DNA of 7,126 bases from Chloroflexota bacterium (GTDB lineage Bacteria; Chloroflexota; Dehalococcoidia; UBA1151; UBA1328). Under the pieces are notes generated by a model, which had not been told where the DNA came from, made no database searches, and saw only the letters and a program-made list of their open reading frames with translations. The translations under genes and the position numbers were made by a program. The stretch spans positions 4,247-11,372 of the forward strand of contig NYZY01000009.1 in the NCBI GenBank assembly GCA_002687335.1, written 5' to 3'. Below, one piece after another: positions 1-6,150 of the stretch. The first letter of the stretch is position 1. Every line of letters starts with the position of its first letter.

Positions 1-825
1 ATACACCCCAAAGCAATAGCATACGGTGGACCTCTAATAGCATCACACATTGGTGCTGACACGGCTGCTGACTTATTGGCGCTGGGTATCGAAGATCAGA
101 TCGAGCCGGTGATACTTGTCGATGTCGGCACTAACACCGAAGTGGTCATTGGCAACCGTGAAAAATTATATGCTGCTTCCTGTCCCGCAGGGCCTGCGTT
201 CGAAGGAGGGCAAGTAACTTATGGAATGCCAGGATACGATGGAGCCGTTGAAAAAATCGTGATTGATGATCAAGGTTCAGTGGTATCACAGGATGTTATA
301 GGTGACGCACCTCCCGTAGGAATATGTGGGTCTGGTCTCATAGATTTACTCGCTGAACTTCGACGTGTTAATCTCATGGATGAGCTTGGAAAGTTTTCTG
401 ATGGTTCTGGATCCTACGAATTCTCTGAAGATAACGGTTTAACATTGACAAGGTCCGATATTTCGGCGCTGGCCCAAGCAAAAGCAGCAAATTATTGTGG
501 ACAGGCGATTGTATTACGTGAATACGGATTACCTACTGACAGTTTTGAAAAACTTTACTTGGCCGGCGGATTCGCTAATTACGTAAATGAATCGAATGCG
601 ATTGACATTGGATTCATTGCGAACGTACCGATCGAAAAAGTTCAGAAAGTGGGGAATGTATCCCTGGAGGGTGCTGTGATAATGCTGTTATCGACCAGTA
701 AACGTCGTGAAATCGAAAAACTCGCTACTACCGTGCAACACATCGAGCTCGAAACGGCACCAGATTTTTTCGATTTTTTTGTGGAGGGATGCATGTTTAA
801 GCCCATGGAGAATATCGTTTCGTAG
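1..825 (+). CDS. RACo-like corrinoid protein reductive activator (ASKHA/DUF4445 domain), 5' end missing
   Basis: Proteins of this family use ATP to drive electron transfer from an N-terminal 2Fe-2S ferredoxin domain to an oxidised Co(II) corrinoid protein, returning it to active Co(I); they act in the cytoplasm beside corrinoid methyltransferases. The reading frame is open from base 1, so the gene enters from the left and the ferredoxin domain lies outside the window; the TTG at 76 is internal. Visible ASKHA motifs: IGADT near 49-63, the phosphate-binding strand DVGTNTE at 121-141, CPAGPAFEG at 181-207, GICGSGL at 319-339 and LAGGFANY at 559-582, then the family's C-terminal FVEG ending near 778-789. 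The 274 residues present match the RACo C-terminal domain in order and spacing. The substrate corrinoid protein is not visible; a methyltransferase of the MttB type upstream is an inference. The stop is TAG at 823-825, 64 bases before the next gene. Confidence 0.92.
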   Translation: MHPKAIAYGGPLIASHIGADTAADLLALGIEDQIEPVILVDVGTNTEVVIGNREKLYAASCPAGPAFEGGQVTYGMPGYDGAVEKIVIDDQGSVVSQDVIGDAPPVGICGSGLIDLLAELRRVNLMDELGKFSDGSGSYEFSEDNGLTLTRSDISALAQAKAANYCGQAIVLREYGLPTDSFEKLYLAGGFANYVNESNAIDIGFIANVPIEKVQKVGNVSLEGAVIMLLSTSKRREIEKLATTVQHIELETAPDFFDFFVEGCMFKPMENIVS

Positions 826-889
826 ACTGGTGTTACATTTCGGCAGAAATTTAGGTTTTTCATTTCGATGGCAGGTATCATTCTGACCC

Positions 890-1876
890 ATGAATTCGAA
901 AGTGCTGATAACTGATTATGTCTGGCCTTCTACCGATCCTGAAAGAGAGGTCCTAGAAGCTGCGGGAATTGAACTTGTCGTTGCTCCTGATGACTCGGAG
1001 GCAACTCTTGTTGATCTGGCTATTGACGTAGATGCGATCATGTTTTGTTTCGCTCAGGTTACTGGGCAGGTTCTCGAGTCTGCGACGAACTGCAAGATAG
1101 CGGCGCGATATGGCATTGGTGTGGACAACGTCGATATACCAAAAGCTACAGAGCTTGGAATTGTTGTAACCAATGTCCCTGACTACTGTATGGATGAGGT
1201 TACTGATCATGCCCTTGGGATGATTTTGGCGTTGAATCGTCGTTTGGGCCCACATACTCGATCAGTTTTATCAGGAGGTTGGAACTCCGTCGTACTAAAT
1301 CAGCCTATGCATCGCACTCGAGGAGCAACCCTTGGTATCGTCGGTTTCGGTCGCATAGGGCGTTCTTTGGCAAATAAAGCAGTTGGGTTTGGTATGAACA
1401 TTCTTACCTATGATCCACTCATCAAGCCAGGGGTACAACTAGATGGTGTTAGTGCCGTTTCATTTGACGATCTCCTAAGAGAATCTGATTTCATATCGCT
1501 ACACGTTCCACTGATCCCGTCAACTGAAAATTTGATCAGCACTCCTCAGTTGGCAAAGATGAAACCTGGTTCGATTCTGATCAACTGTGCGCGAGGTGGC
1601 CTGATTGATGAGGACGCTTTAGCGGCTTCTCTCCAAAGTGGACATATTGCAGGAGCAGGGCTTGATGTCGTTGAGCCGACTCCACCAGATCCTTCCGGCG
1701 CACTTATGACTCAAGAAAACGTGATCATCACGCCGCATACCGCATTTTTTTCTCAGGCTTCGACGCTTGAGCTTGAGCGACGTACTGCCGCAGAAGTCGT
1801 AAGAGTTTTGAATGGAGAGATTCCGGAAAATCTAATTAATCCAGATGTACTGGGTACTGCCAGATCAGGGATATAG
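890..1876 (+). CDS. NAD-dependent D-2-hydroxyacid dehydrogenase, CtBP-like
   Basis: This soluble enzyme should interconvert a 2-keto acid and a D-2-hydroxy acid with NAD(H). It is 328 residues, normal for the family. The N-terminal half of the substrate domain includes ARYGIGVDNVD at 72-82. The Rossmann domain carries GFGRIG at 152-157, and Asp175 at the end of the second strand (TYDP) favours NAD over NADP. The catalytic triad is complete: Arg235 in CARGG, Glu262 in VEPTPP and His283 in TPHTAF. Overall it resembles the C-terminal-binding-protein and phosphoglycerate-dehydrogenase-like branch, without the ACT domain of long SerA proteins. An in-frame TGA at 884-886 sits just before the ATG at 890, which fixes the start; no clear Shine-Dalgarno precedes it. 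Substrate is unknown: glyoxylate, hydroxypyruvate, 2-ketogluconate or 3-phosphoglycerate are all possible. The following TIM-barrel and VOC genes make a sugar-acid role plausible, which is inference. Confidence 0.93.
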   Translation: MNSKVLITDYVWPSTDPEREVLEAAGIELVVAPDDSEATLVDLAIDVDAIMFCFAQVTGQVLESATNCKIAARYGIGVDNVDIPKATELGIVVTNVPDYCMDEVTDHALGMILALNRRLGPHTRSVLSGGWNSVVLNQPMHRTRGATLGIVGFGRIGRSLANKAVGFGMNILTYDPLIKPGVQLDGVSAVSFDDLLRESDFISLHVPLIPSTENLISTPQLAKMKPGSILINCARGGLIDEDALAASLQSGHIAGAGLDVVEPTPPDPSGALMTQENVIITPHTAFFSQASTLELERRTAAEVVRVLNGEIPENLINPDVLGTARSGI

Positions 1877-1907
1877 CAAAAACCTACTCGAGCAATGCCT
1901 TATCAAG

Positions 1908-1928
1908 GACGATAATTCGATTATTGTT
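1908..1928 (+). other. weak AT-rich inverted repeat between dehydrogenase and TIM-barrel genes
   Basis: Bases 1908-1916 can pair with 1920-1928 around a TCG loop, giving nine pairs of which two are G-T; the core is ATAAT/ATTAT. No run of T follows directly, so it is not a convincing intrinsic terminator. It could be a minor RNA hairpin or protein-binding palindrome, or chance in AT-rich spacer. Confidence 0.3.
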
Positions 1929-1952
1929 GTCTCATCGTACTTGAGTTTTGAA

Positions 1953-1958
1953 GTGAGG
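1953..1958 (+). promoter_or_regulatory. ribosome binding site supporting the TTG start at 1963
   Basis: GTGAGG ends four bases before the TTG at 1963. The in-frame TGA at 1954-1956 overlaps it, so translation cannot begin further upstream. The spacing is a little short, but no other start with a better site precedes the first barrel strand. Confidence 0.6.
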
Positions 1959-1962
1959 AATT

Positions 1963-2799
1963 TTGGCGTTTAAATTTGGATATTCAACATATGCTCTGAA
2001 AATGGTCGATCCATTTGAATCAGTAAAGATCATTAGCGAAGCCGGATATGACGCGCTCGAAATTTGTGTCAGTGAAGAATGGCCGTCCTCTCCTACTAAT
2101 TTTTCAACAAATCAACAGGAGAACCTTGTCAGGCTAGTACAGGATCTTGGCTTTCCATCACCAATTATTTTCGGGAATATAGACGTCTGTGCTCCATACT
2201 ATGATCGGGTAGCTATGTACGATCTAACGAAGAAAAAATTTGAGATGGCTCAGCGCCTACATTTTGACGACTCACCTATATTGGTTACCACAACTCCCGG
2301 CCATTCAGCACCCCCTTGGAATTCAGGCAAAAACCAAATGCGTGATGCTTTTCTTAATCTTGCAGACATGGCTGCAGTAGATGATGTGGTTATTGCCATC
2401 GAGGCTCATGCAGGGACTGATTTTGAGACACCTGAAAAGGCTGTTTGGATGATGGAGCAGACAGCCCATCCAAATCTAAAACTAGATCTTGATATTTCAC
2501 ATTTCGTGGTTGAAGGTAGCGATATGGTTCATAGCGTTGATCTTTGTGCTCCGTATGCATCGATGGTTCACATCAAGGATGGCGAAAAAGTGGGTGAGCA
2601 AATTAAGTTTTGCTTGCCGGGAGCCGGCGGCATTGATATAACCGGATTTTTTTCGGCACTCAGATCAAACAAATTAGAAGACATGCCTGTGTTTGCCGAG
2701 GTAAGCGTACAGCAGTCACGAGAGCCGGGTTATATGCCACGCGCAGTAGCAGAGTTTTGCCGCGAAGCGCTTGATACGGCACATGGAAAACTCAGCTGA
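1963..2799 (+). CDS. sugar phosphate isomerase/epimerase-like TIM-barrel protein (AP endonuclease 2 / xylose isomerase-like)
   Basis: A 278-residue cytoplasmic protein of the xylose-isomerase-like TIM-barrel superfamily, whose members isomerise or epimerise sugars or dehydrate related cyclic acids using a divalent metal. The expected metal site is visible in order: Glu147 (IAIEAH), Asp177 and His180 (LDLDISH), His203 (MVHIKD) and Glu246 (FAEVS), spaced as in D-tagatose 3-epimerase-type enzymes. The N-terminal strand FGYSTYAL and the segment around AGYDALEI (27-34) are typical first and second barrel elements. The start is TTG at 1963: an in-frame TGA at 1954-1956 excludes anything further upstream, a GTGAGG ribosome site lies just before it, and the next Met is residue 14, after the first strand. 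It lies 86 bases after the dehydrogenase and 39 before the VOC gene, suggesting one pathway. The substrate cannot be told; hydroxypyruvate isomerase, ketose 3-epimerase, inosose-type and dehydroshikimate dehydratase activities all occur in this fold. Confidence 0.88.
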   Translation: MAFKFGYSTYALKMVDPFESVKIISEAGYDALEICVSEEWPSSPTNFSTNQQENLVRLVQDLGFPSPIIFGNIDVCAPYYDRVAMYDLTKKKFEMAQRLHFDDSPILVTTTPGHSAPPWNSGKNQMRDAFLNLADMAAVDDVVIAIEAHAGTDFETPEKAVWMMEQTAHPNLKLDLDISHFVVEGSDMVHSVDLCAPYASMVHIKDGEKVGEQIKFCLPGAGGIDITGFFSALRSNKLEDMPVFAEVSVQQSREPGYMPRAVAEFCREALDTAHGKLS

Positions 2800-2838
2800 C
2801 CAAGAGGAATTTCAGTAATCATTCGTAACTAAAACAAA

Positions 2839-3255
2839 ATGGCAAAAGTTAAAATAAACACAATAAACCATCAATCTATGCCCATTAGGAATCGAATCAG
2901 AGCTCTCGGTTTTTGGAGAGACCTGCTTGGCTTAGAAGTTATTCCATCCCAAGAATCAGGTGATGGACTAATTTGGATGCAGGCATCGGATGGGACTATG
3001 GTCCATCTCGTGCAGCGACAAGATGATAACGCTCCAAATATCCATACAGCATTTGAAGTTGAGAATTTTGATGAGACCCTGATAGCAATGCGGGAAGCTG
3101 GATATGAGATCACAAAAGGGCCCTTGGAGCGAGCAGATGGCCAAAGAGCATTCTACGTAAATGATCCGGAAGGTAATCGGGTGGAATTTACTACGAAATC
3201 CGGGTTGAAACCATCTGACCGCGTTGTAGATGAAAACGGTTACACCACAGACTAA
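2839..3255 (+). CDS. VOC family metalloprotein (glyoxalase/dioxygenase-like)
   Basis: A 138-residue single-polypeptide vicinal oxygen chelate protein built of two beta-alpha-beta-beta-beta modules. The four metal-ligand positions look filled: His11 in the first strand (INHQSM), His56 (MVHLVQ), His69 opening the second module (NIHTAFEV) and Glu116 in the family's final motif DPEGNRVEF (109-117). FWRDLLGLEV at 25-34 is the typical first helix. With four ligands it is probably a metal-dependent enzyme (isomerase, lyase or dioxygenase type) rather than a metal-free antibiotic-binding protein, though this is inferred. The ATG at 2839 is the first start after an in-frame TAA at 2830-2832; no Shine-Dalgarno lies at normal distance, the nearest purine run (AGAGGAA, 2802-2808) being about 30 bases upstream. 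The tail after residue 120 is short and polar. It follows the TIM-barrel gene by 39 bases, which suggests a shared substrate family. The reaction is unknown. Confidence 0.88.
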   Translation: MAKVKINTINHQSMPIRNRIRALGFWRDLLGLEVIPSQESGDGLIWMQASDGTMVHLVQRQDDNAPNIHTAFEVENFDETLIAMREAGYEITKGPLERADGQRAFYVNDPEGNRVEFTTKSGLKPSDRVVDENGYTTD

Positions 3256-3278
3256 ATATATGCATCGATTTGACCCCA

Positions 3279-6098
3279 ATGTTGTCTGCTAGAAATAAAT
3301 TTGCTTCGCCATACATCTCAAAGCTTGCGAATTTTCTGGATCGATTTTCGACGGTAATTTTGACCGCAACACTTGTGGGTACTTTACTTTTAGTTCTTCC
3401 GATTGTGTTACTGCCCACTCCTCCTGAGGCGTCTCAGAATCCCACGGGAGAAGTGTTTGATGTGCAGAGCAAAATCGACGATGTTTTTGAATCTCCGGTT
3501 CACGTCATTAGCTTAGTAGTCGAGGCTAGGGATGGAGATGTTCTTCAACAATCGGATCTTCATGAACTGCTAGTCAATCAAAGTAACCTTATTGCCGAAG
3601 ATCAGGACGGTGATCTGGCCGTAGTTGGGTTAGATGTTCAGTCTTATCTTTTTAGCTATTACGATAGCGAGAGTGCCAGGCAGGTTTCCGGCGTTACCTC
3701 TCTCGCAAATGCTGTGGATGAAGTACTTCGCCAGCATCCTTTACTTTCCACAACTCTTTCCGAGGCATCGGATGAGCAGGTGAAATTTGCTATTCATTTA
3801 CTCTTTTCGAACTCTCAAACGTCGGGGTTGAGAGACGATATATCTGTAAAAGCCACTAGTGAAGTGAAGGTGCTGTTCGGGGAGGAGATCATTTGGTGGA
3901 CTGCACCAGCACTGATATTCAATGTTTTCGCCGATAACGAAAAGCTCGGGGGTGGTGCATTATCGATAAACCTCACTGGTGATGAAGCCACGTTAAATAA
4001 AGAAGAGTTCAGTCGTAAGGTACAAGATATTCTCAGAGGAAATCAGGTCAGTTTCCAAATCTGGGCCATAGCTATAGACGTCAATCTGGAATCGGAAGAA
4101 CAAGGACAGCAGGCTGGAATCTTTATCACACTAACGGCAATCATAGCGTTGGCAATAGTCGGAATCGCATTACGTTCCTATTGGTCCGTGGCGTTCACTA
4201 GTGTCGGACTAGCAGCACTGATCATATGGCTAAAAGGGATATCAACCTTAATTGGGATCAAAAGTGGTCTTATCAACGACCTCATTGTTCCAATTGCAAT
4301 GATTTCTTTAGGTGTCGATTTTGCCGTTCATGCAATTCGCAGATATCAGGAGGAAAAAGGTTTAGGTAACGTACCCGCCCACGCTTTTAGACTCGGTATC
4401 ACAGGAGTTGGTGGTGCTTTGATCCTTGCCTTCGCGAGTGACTCAATAGCATTTCTTTCCAATACGTCGTCAGGAATCGAAGCTGTTGTTCATTTTGGAT
4501 TTGCTGCCGGCATTGCTGTCGCATCCGCATTCATCGTACTCGGGCTAGTTGTTCCCCTTGCTGTTAGTCGAGCTGAAGAAAACGCGGCTGAATTACCTAT
4601 ATCCGCAAAATTGAATCGATGGTTGAGAATTTTGGGAGGATTGGGTATAACCGTAGGTGCCGGCTCTGCCATCATTATTATGATCGCACTCAGCACACTG
4701 ATTGGTTTGACGTTACTGTCGGTTGTATTTATCTTGCTGATAGTGGTCCCGTTCTTTATTGGCAAGCGTTTTGCACGCTCTAATGAGAACAAGATGGCAG
4801 TCAATGAAACTGGATACCCAGTTGCGGCGCGGTTTTCTGAATACATAGTTGAATCGGTTGTCAGATACAGAATCGCAGTATTGTCGGTCACGACAGTAAT
4901 TACAGTTGTGGCTTTGCTAATGGCGATTCGTCTAGATTCGACGTTTGACGCAGAAGATTTTTTCTCTTCCAGTTCAGACTTTGTCGTAAGTCTGGATAAA
5001 ACAGACGAACACTTAGGTGAACGAGGCGGAGAACCGGCCGTTATCCTGATATCCGGTAACCTTGCTGATCAGTCGACAATTGATGCACTGACGTCGTTGT
5101 ATGAAAACTTACAGACTAATCAAACACTGGCTCGTCACAGTGATGGAACAATTCGTTACCTGCCTCCGGATCCGCTAGCAATTATTCGCCACAATACCGA
5201 GTCGGATTTTGCTCGGCAACGGGCGTTAACTGTAACTGGCATTGAAATCACTGATGCGGATGGTAATGGTTTGCCCGATACGACATCCGGAATTCGAGCT
5301 GCCTTGGAACTGGCTGTTGCAGAGGGTGTTTATAACTCGGACGGTGACGTTATATACAACTCCGATAGAGTGGCCAGTGTTTATCGTCGTTCCGAGGGCA
5401 AAGACTTTATACGTATCACTGTCTTACTTCCGGGCACCCGCCAGCAGAGCAACGTTGGCGAGGCATTTGAACGTTTGCGTAGTGATTTAGATCCACTTAC
5501 AACAATTTCAGCTATTGAATCTTATGGTCTCACCGGTTCAGCGTTTACCCGAAATGAAGGATTGAAGGCCACCACTTCCTCCTTGCAAAGGTCTATTCCG
5601 ATAGCGGCAGGCGTGGCCTTGATTGTCTTGGTGTTTGCTATGCGATCATTCAGGTTTGCAGTAGTGACTGTAATTCCTATCGGGCTGGTTGTTATCTGGC
5701 TTTACGGAATAATGCATGTTTTTGGGTTTGACCTCAATTTCGTGACTGCCACGATTGGTGCTGTGTCTATCGGCGTAGGGATTGATTATTCGATCCATAT
5801 GACCGAACGTTTCAGGGAGGAGATGAATAGATCTATCCTTCCGTCCGATGCGGCCCGTAAAGCTGCCAGAGGAACCGGTATGGCTCTAATGGCTTCGGCG
5901 GGTTCTTCCATTGGCGGGTTCGCTGTGATGGGATTTGCCCCTATGCCTATGTTTTCGTCATATGGAATTCTGACCGGAACCATGATCGCGTTGGCCTTAA
6001 CGGCATCGATACTGGTGTTGCCTGCACTACTTACAATGGTCACTCCTGTCCTCCCTTCCGAACAGCCAATAACGGAATCAGGAACATCTTTTGATTGA
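3279..6098 (+). CDS. RND-superfamily transporter, HAE3/MMPL type, with probable extra membrane-segment pair
   Basis: A 939-residue inner-membrane protein that by family uses the proton gradient to move hydrophobic or amphiphilic molecules such as lipids or drugs. Residue numbers here count from a possible TTG at 3270; the in-frame ATG at 3279 is preferred, though neither has a clear ribosome site. Layout: membrane segment about 27-49, extracytoplasmic domain 50-283, segments near 284-302, 306-326, 335-355, 377-397 and 406-430, then two more hydrophobic stretches at 454-475 and 476-498, segment 534-553, second extracytoplasmic domain 554-772, and segments near 774-791, 796-814, 822-843, 866-888 and 895-921. 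The two halves repeat the family's membrane Asp motif: GVDFAVH with Asp350 and GIDYSIH with Asp839, the likely proton-relay positions. The ordinary family plan is 12 segments; this reads as 14. The second loop holds a DADGNGLPD acidic motif at 662-670. No membrane-fusion or outer-membrane partner is present, which suits HAE3/MMPL. Substrate unknown. Confidence 0.92.
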   Translation: MLSARNKFASPYISKLANFLDRFSTVILTATLVGTLLLVLPIVLLPTPPEASQNPTGEVFDVQSKIDDVFESPVHVISLVVEARDGDVLQQSDLHELLVNQSNLIAEDQDGDLAVVGLDVQSYLFSYYDSESARQVSGVTSLANAVDEVLRQHPLLSTTLSEASDEQVKFAIHLLFSNSQTSGLRDDISVKATSEVKVLFGEEIIWWTAPALIFNVFADNEKLGGGALSINLTGDEATLNKEEFSRKVQDILRGNQVSFQIWAIAIDVNLESEEQGQQAGIFITLTAIIALAIVGIALRSYWSVAFTSVGLAALIIWLKGISTLIGIKSGLINDLIVPIAMISLGVDFAVHAIRRYQEEKGLGNVPAHAFRLGITGVGGALILAFASDSIAFLSNTSSGIEAVVHFGFAAGIAVASAFIVLGLVVPLAVSRAEENAAELPISAKLNRWLRILGGLGITVGAGSAIIIMIALSTLIGLTLLSVVFILLIVVPFFIGKRFARSNENKMAVNETGYPVAARFSEYIVESVVRYRIAVLSVTTVITVVALLMAIRLDSTFDAEDFFSSSSDFVVSLDKTDEHLGERGGEPAVILISGNLADQSTIDALTSLYENLQTNQTLARHSDGTIRYLPPDPLAIIRHNTESDFARQRALTVTGIEITDADGNGLPDTTSGIRAALELAVAEGVYNSDGDVIYNSDRVASVYRRSEGKDFIRITVLLPGTRQQSNVGEAFERLRSDLDPLTTISAIESYGLTGSAFTRNEGLKATTSSLQRSIPIAAGVALIVLVFAMRSFRFAVVTVIPIGLVVIWLYGIMHVFGFDLNFVTATIGAVSIGVGIDYSIHMTERFREEMNRSILPSDAARKAARGTGMALMASAGSSIGGFAVMGFAPMPMFSSYGILTGTMIALALTASILVLPALLTMVTPVLPSEQPITESGTSFD

Positions 6099-6140
6099 GG
6101 GAGATATCCTGGCGTTGGTGGTTACAGGCTATGGCACTTC

Positions 6141-6145
6141 AGAGG
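6141..6145 (+). promoter_or_regulatory. Shine-Dalgarno site of the PD40 lipoprotein gene
   Basis: AGAGG lies five bases before the ATG at 6151. It is the best ribosome site in the window, and fits a gene that is translated on its own even if it shares a transcript with the transporter. Confidence 0.7.
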
Positions 6146-6150
6146 TGTAA

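Noticed and set aside
76..825. A complete gene starting with TTG at 76
   Set aside because: The same frame is open to base 1 and bases 1-75 encode the expected RACo-family segment including IGADT, so the gene is cut by the window edge.
836..860. Intrinsic terminator after the RACo-like gene
   Set aside because: The stem is five mostly A-T pairs and the T run is separated from it by several bases, so it is too weak to call.
868..915. A 15-codon upstream reading frame (ATG 868 to TGA 913) overlapping the dehydrogenase start
   Set aside because: No ribosome site at good distance and no recognisable leader-peptide features; short frames of this size are expected by chance.
953..1255. Antisense open frame of 100 codons
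   Set aside because: It lies wholly inside the well-supported dehydrogenase gene and its translation shows no domain or motif.
2968..3279. Antisense open frame of 103 codons over the VOC gene
   Set aside because: It mirrors a gene with clear metal-site motifs and shows no family features of its own.
4490..4891. Antisense open frame of 133 codons within the transporter
   Set aside because: It lies opposite hydrophobic membrane-segment codons, where long antisense frames arise easily; no motif seen.
5242..5490. Same-strand open frame of 82 codons in another phase of the transporter
   Set aside because: It is fully inside the transporter's second extracytoplasmic domain, has no ribosome site and no recognisable product; the main frame continues unbroken, so it is not a frameshift.
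6099..6150. Promoter or terminator before the PD40 lipoprotein gene
   Set aside because: No -35/-10 pair with acceptable spacing and no GC-rich stem with a T run could be found; only the ribosome site is supported.
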